Shown here: one piece after another, positions 28,366 through 36,694 of the stretch
How positions within the stretch are numbered: the first letter of the stretch is position 1
How the letters are laid out: each line of letters opens with the position of its first letter
NCBI RefSeq assembly: GCF_003985125.1
Contig: NZ_ML133569.1
Coordinates: 1-64,000, forward strand
DNA: 64,000 nucleotides
Reading direction: 5' to 3'
DNA from: Rhizobium phaseoli
GTDB taxonomy: Bacteria > Pseudomonadota > Alphaproteobacteria > Rhizobiales > Rhizobiaceae
Notes under the pieces: model-generated
The model's input: only the letters and a program-made list of their open reading frames with translations
Told to the model about the DNA's origin: nothing
Databases searched by the model: none
Made by a program: the position numbers and the translations under genes

Positions 28366-28800
28366 TCAGCCGGCAATATAGGCCTTGATATCCTCGGCCT
28401 CGCGCTCGACTTCGGCAATCCGCGATTTCACCACGTCGCCGATCGAGATGATGCCGGCAAGCTTGCCGTGGCTTTCCACCGGCACGTGACGGAAACGGCG
28501 GCTGGTCATCAGCTCCATCAACTCGTTGACGGTCGTCTCCTCATGGCAGCGATAGACCTTCGCGGTCATGACTTGGCCGAGCGACTGGTCGAGGCCATCC
28601 TTGCCGTGTTTGGCGATGGCATGCACGAGATCGCGCTCGGTGAACATGCCCGAAATCCGATTCTCCATGCCGACGACGACGATGGCGCCGATCTTTTTCT
28701 TGCTGAGGATGACGGCTGCCTCGGCGACGGTCGTGTTAGGCCCGGCGGTAACGACGTCCCTGCCCTTCAGGTCGAGGATTGCTTTGACTGAACTGGTCAT
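28366..28800 (-). CDS. CBS-domain protein
   Basis: A 144-residue soluble protein made of two CBS modules: ILDLKGRDVVTAGPNTTVAEAAVILSKKKIGAIVVVGMENRISGMFTERDLV and MTAKVYRCHEETTVNELMELMTSRRFRHVPVESHGKLAGIISIGDVVKSRI. CBS pairs bind adenosine nucleotides and sense energy state. Stand-alone CBS proteins regulate partner enzymes or channels, none of which is evident next to it. It is convergent with the patatin gene. ATG at 28800 with GGAGG-like AGGAGG just upstream on the minus strand (tcctcc at 28807) supports the start. Confidence 0.9.
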   Translation of the reverse strand: MTSSVKAILDLKGRDVVTAGPNTTVAEAAVILSKKKIGAIVVVGMENRISGMFTERDLVHAIAKHGKDGLDQSLGQVMTAKVYRCHEETTVNELMELMTSRRFRHVPVESHGKLAGIISIGDVVKSRIAEVEREAEDIKAYIAG

Positions 28801-28895
28801 TCGAACCTCCTATCTCGGAACTGCAACGCTTGTTACAGCTATCCGCGGCGGTTTCTCCCCCCAATCGCGGATGCTTCGATGGTGCACTGCCCCGC

Positions 28896-29684
28896 TCAGG
28901 ATTGCAACAGATCCTTGTCCGCTTCCGCCGCTTCCTCAGGCGGCTGCGGTGCCCGGTCAAACAGCGAAAACAGAAAGAAGCCGAAGACGAAGCCGCCAAT
29001 ATGCGCGTCCCAGGCAATCTCCTGATCGCTGTCGCCGACGAGCGGGATGCCGACGGCGATCAGGGCGTTGCCGACCAGCCAGAGCAGCATGAAGATGACG
29101 ACGGTCCGGCTCTTCAGCGCCTCGACGATGGAAAGCCGCGCATTGAGATGCGCCGCCAGCATAGGGCGCCGCTCAGCAGGAAAGGCGAAGCGGCAGGCTG
29201 CCCCCATCAGCCCGGATATGACGCCGGACGCACCGATCAGCAGCGACACGTCTCCCCAGTTGAGCACCGCGTGCAGGCCCGCGGAAGCAGTGGCGGAAAA
29301 CAGCCAGAACAACACGAATCGCAGCGCCCCGATGCGACGCACGACCGGCGCGCCGAAGGCCATCAGCCAGAAGGCGTTGAAGACGATATGCTGGACGCTG
29401 CCGTGCAGCAGCGAATAGGTGACCGGCGTCCAGAACAGCTCCAGGCCCTGCTGCGACAGCGGAATCACGTAGTGGGCGGGCACGAAGCCAAAGGTGAAGA
29501 GCAGCCAGCCGACAGCATCGTCGGAGAGGACGAGCGCTTGCACCGCATAAATGACGACAAGCAGGCAAAGGCTGAAGAACAGCGCCGGCGGAAGGTTGAA
29601 GACCGGCACGCGCGGGGGACGCGCCGGCGGCTGGGCCTCGAAAGGTTCGGGCACCTTCTGCGGCTCGCCCGTCTGCTCATTCAT
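28896..29684 (-). CDS. Rhomboid-family intramembrane serine protease
   Basis: A 262-residue polytopic protease. Six helices are recognisable; the catalytic Ser lies in IGASGVISGLMGA and the catalytic His in WDAHIGGFVFGFFLFSLF, with the HGSVQHIVFNAFWLMAFGA helix carrying family-typical His and Asn residues. The start ATG at 29684 (MNEQTGEPQKVPEP) has GAGG upstream; an alternative at 29714 has none, and the frame open to 30083 would cross a terminator. The N-terminal 35 residues are soluble, Pro-rich. It cleaves membrane proteins; the substrate here is unknown. A hairpin plus U tract lies 46 bases upstream, see separate entry. Confidence 0.9.
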   Translation of the reverse strand: MNEQTGEPQKVPEPFEAQPPARPPRVPVFNLPPALFFSLCLLVVIYAVQALVLSDDAVGWLLFTFGFVPAHYVIPLSQQGLELFWTPVTYSLLHGSVQHIVFNAFWLMAFGAPVVRRIGALRFVLFWLFSATASAGLHAVLNWGDVSLLIGASGVISGLMGAACRFAFPAERRPMLAAHLNARLSIVEALKSRTVVIFMLLWLVGNALIAVGIPLVGDSDQEIAWDAHIGGFVFGFFLFSLFDRAPQPPEEAAEADKDLLQS

Positions 29685-29729
29685 CTGTGTTCGCCTCGTT
29701 GTGGCCTCAGCCATACAGGAGCGATGGTC

Positions 29730-29760
29730 AAAAAAAAAGCCGCCCGAAATGTTGGGCGGC
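29730..29760 (-). terminator. Rho-independent terminator in the leader of the rhomboid gene
   Basis: On the minus strand GCCGCCC (29760-29754) and GGGCGGC (29745-29739) form a perfect 7-bp stem with loop AACATTTC, followed by nine U's (29738-29730). The terminator points towards the rhomboid start 46 bases further on. No minus-strand gene is visible upstream of it (the PAS_5 gene is on the plus strand), so it either ends a small RNA encoded in about 29760-29950 or attenuates rhomboid transcription. Confidence 0.7.
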
Positions 29761-29978
29761 GTAACCGGGAACCCTGAGGAAAGATCTCGGCCCGGGCAGG
29801 TTGTGCAGAACTTCGAAAGTCGAAGTGATGGCACGACAGTGTCACGACAGGCGCCACGCCTCAACCGAAACCCTTTCTTAACCTTAACGGCCGGGATTTG
29901 GCATGAAATCCGCAAGGTAGAAGTTGTCCGGGCAATGAGTGCCCGAAAATGATCCGGAATGGGACAGGTTGGTGTGAA

Positions 29979-30593
29979 ATGCGTGTGCAAACGACCATCG
30001 AAATTTTTGACTATTGGAACCGTATCCGCGGCGCTGCCGATGCGCCGCTGAAATCTCAGGTCGAACCGTCCGCCGTACCCCATCTACTGCAAAGTCTGTT
30101 TATCCTTGAGGCGCGCGAGGACGGCGACATCGTTTTCCGGCTCGCCGGTACCCGCATCTGCGATCTCTTTGGACGGGACCTGCGCGGCGAACGGTTCTCC
30201 TCGCTCTGGGCGCATGGCCAGCACGCGGATATCGAACGCACCGCGATCGGTGTCATGGACCACGCGATGCCGGCCCTGTTCAATACCACCGGCTACAGCA
30301 TCGTCGGGCACCAGGCCTCGTTCGAGATCATCATGATGCCGCTGCGGTCGTCCAACGGCGCTTGCGACCGGGTGCTCGGCGCGATCGCGCCGGTGGCGGC
30401 TGCAAGCTGGCTGGAGATCGTGCCGCTCGAATTCCTGGCGCTCGACCGCAGCCGCCTGCTGCCGGAAAAATTCAGCAAGGTCGCACCGGCCGAACTGCGC
30501 CCGATCAACGAGAGCGTCGCGGCAAAAAGCATCGGGTTCGGCCAAGCCATGCGCCGCGTGGTGTCGCAGCTGCTGAGTGCCGAGGCGCGCTGA
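29979..30593 (+). CDS. PAS_5 domain protein
   Basis: A 204-residue protein of the PAS_5 (DUF1457-like) family. Residues EIFDYWNRIRGA, SAVPHLLQSLFILEA, FRLAGTRICDLFGRDLRGERFSSLW and IVGHQASFEIIMMPLRSSNGACDRVLGAIAP follow the family pattern: a PAS fold whose Ala/Phe-rich pocket could bind a small ligand. Such proteins are found as stand-alone single domains in alphaproteobacteria and their partner is unknown. The ATG at 29979 is preceded by GTGTGAA, a weak ribosome site. It is divergent from the rhomboid gene and lies upstream of the PilZ gene. Confidence 0.82.
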   Translation: MRVQTTIEIFDYWNRIRGAADAPLKSQVEPSAVPHLLQSLFILEAREDGDIVFRLAGTRICDLFGRDLRGERFSSLWAHGQHADIERTAIGVMDHAMPALFNTTGYSIVGHQASFEIIMMPLRSSNGACDRVLGAIAPVAAASWLEIVPLEFLALDRSRLLPEKFSKVAPAELRPINESVAAKSIGFGQAMRRVVSQLLSAEAR

Positions 30594-30716
30594 GCGTCTC
30601 GTTTCAGCACAGCCGCCATACTCGTTTTCGGCTATGTCGCAAGAGGCCAAACAACCTTCTGTTAATGGATTGTGGGTAAAGATTGGTTTCTGCGATTTTC
30701 ATGAAGAAGCCTTTTG

Positions 30717-31328
30717 ATGCACTCGTTCCAGCCAGCTCAGACGCAACGACCTGCGCCGCGCCCTGAACAAGGCGTATTCCAGCGCGTGCCGATCAATATG
30801 CAGGGCCGGCTGATGCTTGCAAACTACGAGGAGTTCGAATGCATGGTGATCGACATGTCGCCCGGCGATATGTACGTCACCTGCCCCGGCCGGCCGCGCG
30901 CCAACGAACGCGTCGTCGCCTATATCGACCATCTCGGGCGCGTCGAAGGTTATGTCCAGACGCTCGACGGCCGCGGCTTCACTATGTCGATCAATGCCAC
31001 CGAGCGCAAACGCGAAAAGCTCGCCGCTCAGCTCACTTGGCTTGCCAATAAGCACGAGCTCGGCCTGCCGGAAGATCGCCGCCACGACCGCCTGTCCCCG
31101 CGCGACATCAAGACCGAACTGACGCTCGATGATGGCACGCGATATGCCTGCCGTATCATGGACCTTTCGCTCTCGGGCGCGGCCATCGACGTCGAAATGC
31201 GTCCGTCGATCGGCACGGCCGTACGTCTCGGCAATATGCGCGGCCGTGTCGTACGCCATTTCGTCGAGGGTGTGGCAATCGAATTCCTGTCGATCCAGTC
31301 CCGCGAGACGCTGCGGGAATTCCTCTGA
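30717..31328 (+). CDS. Tandem PilZ-domain protein
   Basis: A 203-residue cyclic-di-GMP-binding protein with two PilZ-like modules. The second one (about 110-200) has the binding residues RRHDRLSPRD and DLSLSGAAID (the D/NxSxxG motif), so it should bind c-di-GMP. The first (about 20-95: VPINMQGRLM, VIDMSPGDMYVTCP) keeps the DxSxGD shape but lacks the arginine pair, so may be degenerate. PilZ proteins adjust motility, surface polysaccharide or enzyme activity. ATG 30717 is used; a TTG three bases earlier is also open. AGAAG upstream acts as ribosome site. No operon partner is apparent. Confidence 0.85.
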   Translation: MHSFQPAQTQRPAPRPEQGVFQRVPINMQGRLMLANYEEFECMVIDMSPGDMYVTCPGRPRANERVVAYIDHLGRVEGYVQTLDGRGFTMSINATERKREKLAAQLTWLANKHELGLPEDRRHDRLSPRDIKTELTLDDGTRYACRIMDLSLSGAAIDVEMRPSIGTAVRLGNMRGRVVRHFVEGVAIEFLSIQSRETLREFL

Positions 31329-31447
31329 CAGCTGCTGCCAGCGCCGGCGCGCACCCGGTCAGGTCGTGTCGACAACGGCCTGGATTTAACCGCAACAGAT
31401 CTGCAAGCGGCAACAAAATCCGGCTTTGAAAAGCAGGGGCGAAATCC

Positions 31448-31506
31448 TGTCGCAAGTTGTTCCACCCAGTAGATATCTAATATTATGAGTGGAACAACCT
31501 GCGACA
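31448..31506. promoter_or_regulatory. Large inverted repeat upstream of the aminopeptidase gene
   Basis: An 18-bp inverted repeat with one mismatch: TGTCGCAAGTTGTTCCAC at 31448-31465 and GTGGAACAACCTGCGACA at 31489-31506, spaced by 23 bases. The spacer contains AGATATCT, an 8-bp palindrome. It lies 111 bases upstream of the aminopeptidase start, in the gap after the PilZ gene. No U tract follows. It may be a regulator site, a transcript hairpin or a small repeat element. Confidence 0.55.
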
Positions 31507-31616
31507 CCGATCAGCCGGAGGCAGGTCGCGAAAATCGGGTATGCGCCCGGCAGTGCCGCCTCTTCCCTTCGTCATCGACATGATGGATAAGATCCGCCTC
31601 GACCGCAGAGGCACCG

Positions 31617-32591
31617 ATGTCAGCTCTCTATCCGGAAATCGAACCCTATGATCATGGTCTGCTCGATACAGGCGACGGCAATCTGATCTATTGGGAGACC
31701 TGCGGAAATCCGATTGGGCGGCCGGCACTGGTGCTGCATGGTGGGCCGGGCTCCGGCTGTTCGACCGACGCCCGACGCCAGTTCGATCCGGCGGCCTACC
31801 GGATCGTCCTCTTCGACCAGCGCAATTGCGGCCGAAGCCTGCCGAGTGCGGCCGATCCCGCGACCAATCTTTCCCTGAACACGACCTGGCATCTCGTGGC
31901 CGATATCGAAAGACTGCGGCTTCTTCTCGGCATCGACAGCTGGTTGCTTTTCGGCAACTCCTGGGGCTCGACGCTGGTGCTCGCCTATGCCGAAACGCAT
32001 CCGCAGCGGGTCGCCGCGATCGTCCTGTCGGGCGTCACCACCACGCGGCGACAGGAAATCGACTGGCTCTGTCGCGGCATGGCGCCGCTCTTTCCGGAAG
32101 AATGGCATCGTTTCCGTCAGGGAATTCCCTCCAGCATGCAGGGGCTGGATGCGGACATGGCTAGAGACTACCACCGGCTCCTCAACGATCCGGACCAGCA
32201 GACATGTCTGAAGGCGGCGCGCGATTGGCATGACTGGGAGGCAGCCTCGATCCTGCTCGCCGACCCGGACGGCCTGCCGCGCCGCTGGGCCGATCCGGCC
32301 TCTGTGCTGACGCGCGCCCGCATCATCACCCATTACTTTACCAACGGCGCCTGGCTTGAGGACAGCCAGCTGCTAAAGAACGCTGACCGGCTCGCCGGCA
32401 TTCCTGGCATCCTGCTGCAGGGAAGGTTCGACATCGAGGCGCCGCTTGTCACCGCCTGGGAACTGGCGCGCGCCTGGCCCAAAAGTGAACTCCGGGTTCT
32501 TCCGCACGCTTCCCATTCCACCGGAAATCCCGATATGAGCGCGGCGATCATCGCCGCCACCGACCACTTTCGCGATTTCTCCCAAAAATAA
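31617..32591 (+). CDS. pip: Prolyl aminopeptidase
   Basis: A 324-residue alpha/beta hydrolase that removes N-terminal proline from peptides. Oxyanion motif HGGPGSGCS, the nucleophile elbow LFGNSWGSTL, catalytic Asp in LLQGRFDIEAP and His in LPHASHSTGN are seen, with RQFDPAAYRIVLFDQRNCGRSLPS typical of the proline iminopeptidase branch. The start ATG at 31617 lies 111 bases after the large inverted repeat, within a GAGGCACCG context. It stands alone between the PilZ gene and the BTLCP peptidase. Confidence 0.93.
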   Translation: MSALYPEIEPYDHGLLDTGDGNLIYWETCGNPIGRPALVLHGGPGSGCSTDARRQFDPAAYRIVLFDQRNCGRSLPSAADPATNLSLNTTWHLVADIERLRLLLGIDSWLLFGNSWGSTLVLAYAETHPQRVAAIVLSGVTTTRRQEIDWLCRGMAPLFPEEWHRFRQGIPSSMQGLDADMARDYHRLLNDPDQQTCLKAARDWHDWEAASILLADPDGLPRRWADPASVLTRARIITHYFTNGAWLEDSQLLKNADRLAGIPGILLQGRFDIEAPLVTAWELARAWPKSELRVLPHASHSTGNPDMSAAIIAATDHFRDFSQK

Positions 32592-32964
32592 TTTTTCCGT
32601 TTGAGTCGGTGAGCGCGGTGTTTTTCCGGTGATCAGCCGGACAATTCGCGTCATTCCGGCTTTTTGTCGGAAGACCGCGTGCCGCCTGCAAGGGTCGCCT
32701 TCCCGCAGGCATTTACTCCGCTCAGCGAAAACCCTTAATGGCCGGGCGGCAGCACCGCCTCTGCGAGCGAAAAAGCCTTGCTGCGTAAATTACAATTTTA
32801 ATCGACTTCGAGACAAATACACCTCGAATTTTATGCGCATTCGAGTTTGTTTTTAGCCGAGTTTTATCGGCATTTGATTCAACTAAGCATTTAATTCTAT
32901 TGCGTAATTTTGCGTGAGATAAAAACGTCTGTGTCATTGTCGCCTCAACTTAGGGGAGACGGCA
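32592..32964. promoter_or_regulatory. AT-rich intergenic region with a promoter for the next gene
   Basis: A 373-base gap between the aminopeptidase and the BTLCP gene. Its right half (32785-32935) is markedly AT-rich against a GC-rich background. TTGATT (32874-32879) and CTATTG (32897-32902) are a promoter-like pair with 17 bases between, 63 bases before the next start. CTCGAAT (32823-32829) and ATTCGAG (32839-32845) are an inverted repeat, a possible operator, upstream of that pair. A near ribosome site TTAGGGGAGA precedes the start. No gene is visible here. Confidence 0.5.
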
Positions 32965-33570
32965 ATGACGACTGCGAATATCCTGAAAGGCGGCCTTCTG
33001 GCCGGTGTCATCGCGATGACCATGGCAGGCTCTGGACAGGCGACGCCCGCCCGCATGGCCCTGGCAGGCAATGCCAGCCCGCCGATCGGACATTACGAAT
33101 TCTGCAAGGCGAATCCGAAGGAATGCGCCTATGCCGGCGGCGATGCCGGACCGGCCATCCTCACCGAGGATCGCTGGAAGGAAATTCTCAAGGTCAACTA
33201 CACCGTCAATTCGTCGATCCAGCCGGAAACGGATGAGCAGATCTACGGCGTCGAAGAGCGCTGGGCCTATCCGACCAGCGTCGGCGACTGCGAGGACTAT
33301 GCGCTGCTGAAGCGCAAGATGCTGATCGACGACGGCTTCTCGCCATCCGACACGCTGATAACTGTCGTGCTGCAGCCGAACGGCGAAGGCCATGCCGTGC
33401 TGACGGTGCGCACCGATCATGGCGACTTCATTCTCGACAACATGCGCAACAAGGTGCTGCTGTGGTCGGACACCGAATATACCTATCTGAAGCGCCAGTC
33501 CGCCGACGACCCGGCCCGCTGGTCGAAGCTTCAGGATGGCCGCGCTGTCGCCGTCGGTAGCGTCAAGTAA
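32965..33570 (+). CDS. BTLCP-family transglutaminase-like cysteine peptidase
   Basis: A 201-residue exported protein: signal peptide (residues 1-26, MTTANILKGGLLAGVIAM to QATPA), then a transglutaminase-like domain with the catalytic triad Cys in VGDCEDYALLKR, His in GEGHAVLTVR and Asp in FILDNMRN. The family acts in the periplasm of proteobacteria, in some cases linked to large adhesin processing (LapG) or unknown. Whether a LapD/LapA partner exists cannot be told here, as none is in the window. Its 5' gap is AT-rich with a promoter-like pair. It ends just before a strong terminator hairpin. Confidence 0.88.
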   Translation: MTTANILKGGLLAGVIAMTMAGSGQATPARMALAGNASPPIGHYEFCKANPKECAYAGGDAGPAILTEDRWKEILKVNYTVNSSIQPETDEQIYGVEERWAYPTSVGDCEDYALLKRKMLIDDGFSPSDTLITVVLQPNGEGHAVLTVRTDHGDFILDNMRNKVLLWSDTEYTYLKRQSADDPARWSKLQDGRAVAVGSVK

Positions 33571-33646
33571 GCAGTGACCCGCCGGCCAATCCGGCGCAGG
33601 TTTCGGCCCGGTCAGTCCCCGCATCCCGTCCCCGACCGGTGCCTAA

Positions 33647-33686
33647 GAGCCGTTCCCGCTGTCCCGGGAACGGCTCGCTTCATTTT
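33647..33686 (+). terminator. Terminator hairpin after the BTLCP gene
   Basis: GAGCCGTTCCCG (33647-33658) and CGGGAACGGCTC (33665-33676) form a perfect 12-bp stem with loop CTGTCC, followed by GCTTCATTTT. It is 76 bases beyond the BTLCP stop. Confidence 0.7.
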
Positions 33687-33785
33687 GGGGCACAAGCGGC
33701 AGCTTACGCCTCCCAAATCTTAGCAATTTATTAACCCTGCCGGTCTGATCATGCCGATCAGATTCATCATCGGCACCGGCGGCTC

Positions 33786-34571
33786 ATGTTCTTCCTGCGG
33801 CGGACCGAAACGCAACGAGCCGCCATGAGCCATGCCGCGCAAAGCGCCCCCGAAGAGCAGCCGCTGCTTTCCATGGGATTTCTCCTCCGCACGACGGCGG
33901 TGATCGCCGTCCTGGCTGTCCTGACCGTCGCCATCAGCATCGGCGGCCGTTGGTTCGGCCGGCACATCTCGCTTGCCGGCAACAGCGACAGCCCAGCTGA
34001 AATCACGCTGACCATCGGCCGCGACACGGTGAAACTGCCTGAAAATACCATCCGCTTCCCGAGCCAGCGGCATGAAGGGGCGGCCGAGCGCGTCGATCTC
34101 TACCTCGCCTGGCCTGACATGCGGGGTTACGGCAAGGACAATCATCTTCGGTTCGACGATGTCGCCCAATCCTCCGGCCTGATCTTCCTGCAAATCGCCC
34201 AGAGCACCATGTCGCGCGACATGTCCGGTCGGCTGGAGCCGATCTATTCGCACTTGATCGAAGGACCAGCCGAGGCTTTTCGCGACGGATTGACGCTCCA
34301 CCGTCTTCGCGCCGACGCCGGTTATGGAGAAGAAGTGCTGCTGACGGCAGCCGTCAAGGGCGGAGCGGACTACGTCGTGCGCTGCATCTTGCCTTCAACC
34401 CCGGACAAGGCGACGAGCGGAGACTGCCAGCGAGATATCAAGGTCGGCAAGGATCTTAGCGTCCTTTACCGCTTTTCGAGCAGCCATCTCGACGACTGGG
34501 AACATATTGATGCCGCGATCCGCACCTTTGTGGAGGCGCGGCTTATGAACCGTTCTGCGACAGGTCCCTAA
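33786..34571 (+). CDS. Membrane-anchored protein of unknown function
   Basis: A 261-residue protein with one transmembrane helix (LRTTAVIAVLAVLTVAISIGG, about residues 34-54) after a cytoplasmic N-terminus, and a soluble, mainly beta extracytoplasmic part. I recognise no motif. The extracytoplasmic part has two Cys (RCILPSTPDKATSGDCQ), suggesting a disulphide. It has typical local codon use. The ATG at 33786 is the first in frame; a second ATG (MSHAAQSAPEE) 13 codons later is possible. It stands alone between the BTLCP gene and the DacF-SPOR gene. Confidence 0.72.
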   Translation: MFFLRRTETQRAAMSHAAQSAPEEQPLLSMGFLLRTTAVIAVLAVLTVAISIGGRWFGRHISLAGNSDSPAEITLTIGRDTVKLPENTIRFPSQRHEGAAERVDLYLAWPDMRGYGKDNHLRFDDVAQSSGLIFLQIAQSTMSRDMSGRLEPIYSHLIEGPAEAFRDGLTLHRLRADAGYGEEVLLTAAVKGGADYVVRCILPSTPDKATSGDCQRDIKVGKDLSVLYRFSSSHLDDWEHIDAAIRTFVEARLMNRSATGP

Positions 34572-34689
34572 AATGCTTCGGGACGGCGAGTGAAACGATT
34601 CATCATAAACGGATTGGTAACGCTGAATCGGTATTTTCTAAAGACGAGCTGTGCGGCGGGGGGTGTGCGGTTCCTGCCCAATATCTGAA

Positions 34690-36264
34690 ATGCAAGCGAA
34701 GAGTGGAATAGTGTCAAGGTCAGTCTCCTCCGTATCATCGTTCCGGTCCGGCAGCTTTTTCGCAAAGCTCCTGGCGATCCTTTCGATGGCCGTCACGGTC
34801 GTCCTGGTCGATTCGGTCAATGCCGAAGCGGAAGCGGCCAATCCGAAATATGCGGGCATCGTCGTCGACGCCAGGACCGGCAATGTCCTCTACAGCGAGA
34901 ACGCCGATCGGCTGCAATATCCCGCCTCGCTGACCAAGATGATGACCCTCTACATGACCTTCGAGGCATTGGAGCAGGGTCGCATCCGCCTCGACACGCC
35001 GGTCCCCTTCTCCGCTCACGCCGCCGCCCAGGCGCCGACCAAACTCGGCGTGCGCGCCGGCGGCACGATCACCGTCGAGCAAGGCATCCTCGGCCTTGTC
35101 ACCCTGTCGGCCAACGATGCCGCGACAGCGCTCGGCGAGATGCTGGGCGGCAGCGAAGATCGCTTCGCCCAGATGATGACGGCCAAGGCGCATGCGCTCG
35201 GCATGACGCGCACCACCTATCGTAACGCCAACGGCCTGCCGAATACGGCGCAGATGACGACGGCGCGCGACCAAGCCCGCCTCGGCATCGCCCTTCGCCA
35301 GCATTTCCCGCAATATTACGGTTATTTCTCCACCCGCGCCTTCAAATTCGGCACCCGGACGATCCGCAGCCATAACCGCCTGGTCGGCTCGGTGCGCGGC
35401 GTCGACGGCATCAAGACAGGATACACGCGCGCCGCCGGCTTCAATCTGGTGAGTTCGGTGCAGGTTGACGGCAAGTCGATCGTCAGCGTCGTGCTCGGCG
35501 GTACTTCGGGGCCGGCTCGCGACGCACAGATGCGCAATTTGATCGCCACCTATCTGCCGAAAGCATCGAGCCGCGGCGGATCTTCGCAGCTGATCGCTCA
35601 GGCAGCCCCTGCCCCGGCGATGATCGAAACGCCCGCCCCCGTCCAGCCGCAGAAGGCCGCACAGGTCGCCCGGCAGGCCGTGCCACAGCAGCAGGTTGCT
35701 CCCCAGCAGGTCGCAAAGACGATCACCGCGGCGCAGCCGCCGATTTCCGCCGCTGCCGCCGATCTTGGCCTGCCGCGTAAGGGGCCGCTGCCGGACGCCC
35801 GCTATCAGGTTGCCGAGACAGAAGTCGCCTATACCGAAACATCCGCCACGAAGTCCGACAATCCGCTGGTTGCCCAGGCTATGCCGGCACCGACCAAGGT
35901 TAAGATCACGAGCTTCAAGCAGCAGGCTCCCGCCGCCGCACCTGCCGAACCGGACAGCGCCACGGTCGATCATGTCACGACTGCTTCGACCAGCGCTGCC
36001 CCAGCAAGCGCCGCGCCTGCGGGCTGGGTGGTACAGGTCGGCGTCTCGCCGAGCCGGCAGATGGCCATGGACCTCCTGGAAGGCGCCAAGACCAAGGGCG
36101 GCAAGGCGCTGGCCTCGGCAAAACCCTTCGCCGTCGCCTACGGCCGCGGCAATGACCAGGTCTACCGCGCCCGGTTCGGCGGCTTCGACGATCAGCGCGA
36201 TGCGGTCAACGCCTGCAAGGCCTTGAAGAAGGCCGGCATCAAGTGCTGGGCGGCTGCACAATGA
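34690..36264 (+). CDS. D-alanyl-D-alanine carboxypeptidase with SPOR domain (DacF type)
   Basis: A 524-residue periplasmic peptidoglycan hydrolase that trims the terminal D-Ala of stem peptides. A signal-anchor (SFFAKLLAILSMAVTVVLVDSV) precedes the serine peptidase S11 domain with the catalytic SLTKMMTL, SANDAATAL and GIKTGYTRAA (SxxK, SxN, KTG). A long Ala/Pro/Gln-rich linker (about 290-440) follows, then a C-terminal SPOR domain (GWVVQVGVSPSRQMAMDLLE, YRARFGGFDDQRDA), which binds septal glycan. The ATG at 34690 begins a convincing exported sequence; the frame extends 13 codons upstream without support. SPOR suggests division-site targeting. Confidence 0.9.
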   Translation: MQAKSGIVSRSVSSVSSFRSGSFFAKLLAILSMAVTVVLVDSVNAEAEAANPKYAGIVVDARTGNVLYSENADRLQYPASLTKMMTLYMTFEALEQGRIRLDTPVPFSAHAAAQAPTKLGVRAGGTITVEQGILGLVTLSANDAATALGEMLGGSEDRFAQMMTAKAHALGMTRTTYRNANGLPNTAQMTTARDQARLGIALRQHFPQYYGYFSTRAFKFGTRTIRSHNRLVGSVRGVDGIKTGYTRAAGFNLVSSVQVDGKSIVSVVLGGTSGPARDAQMRNLIATYLPKASSRGGSSQLIAQAAPAPAMIETPAPVQPQKAAQVARQAVPQQQVAPQQVAKTITAAQPPISAAAADLGLPRKGPLPDARYQVAETEVAYTETSATKSDNPLVAQAMPAPTKVKITSFKQQAPAAAPAEPDSATVDHVTTASTSAAPASAAPAGWVVQVGVSPSRQMAMDLLEGAKTKGGKALASAKPFAVAYGRGNDQVYRARFGGFDDQRDAVNACKALKKAGIKCWAAAQ

Positions 36265-36377
36265 GCTATCCGATGCTGTCTGCAGCATGGCCGGCAGCAT
36301 CGGTCACGGCCGGAATCGGTGTTTGCGTTTCCGGCCACCATTCTTGAACTCGATCAGTAGTGCGTACGGGGAAGACA

Positions 36378-36653
36378 ATGGCGATTAATGAGAATTTTCC
36401 GGGAATGCCAGGCGAGCGCCGCATCGGGGCCAGAGGGCGCTCAGCCCTGCATCCGCTGCACGAAGCGGCACTGCGGCTCGCCGAGATGGGCCTGCAGCGG
36501 CCGAGAGCGAAATCTGCCAAGACGCGCGATCTCATCAATCTGCTGCTTTGCCACGGCGCCCGCGCCTGGCGCTATTCCCAGCCGGAAGCCCGGATCCATC
36601 TGCATGTGACCTCGCCCGACGGCAGCGCCCCAGTGCAATTGCGCCTGCGCTGA
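36378..36653 (+). CDS. Small protein of unknown function
   Basis: A 91-residue basic protein I do not recognise (MAINENFPGMPGERRIGARGRSALHPLHEAALRLAE). The middle contains a helix-like stretch (RDLINLLLCHGARAWRYSQ) and the C-terminus ends in a short strand pair (LHVTSPDGSAPVQLRLR). An ATG at 36378 with GGGGAAGAC upstream is a reasonable start. Codon use resembles the surroundings, and no longer frame overlaps on the other strand that is better supported, so it is probably real. It lies between the DacF-type gene and a convergent DUF1489 gene. Confidence 0.55.
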   Translation: MAINENFPGMPGERRIGARGRSALHPLHEAALRLAEMGLQRPRAKSAKTRDLINLLLCHGARAWRYSQPEARIHLHVTSPDGSAPVQLRLR

Positions 36654-36694
36654 GCCGCCGGCGCTATCGGCAACTGTTGTATTCTGCGACAGCG

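Noticed and set aside
28830..29777. A 315-residue plus-strand frame opposite the rhomboid gene
   Set aside because: Antisense composition (Gln/Arg/Asp-rich), and the rhomboid frame has Ser/His catalytic motifs.
29761..29960. SRP RNA, 6S RNA or AbcR-type small RNA
   Set aside because: The sequence lacks the conserved features of SRP RNA and I could not match 6S or AbcR; only the terminator is clear, so a named RNA is not claimed.
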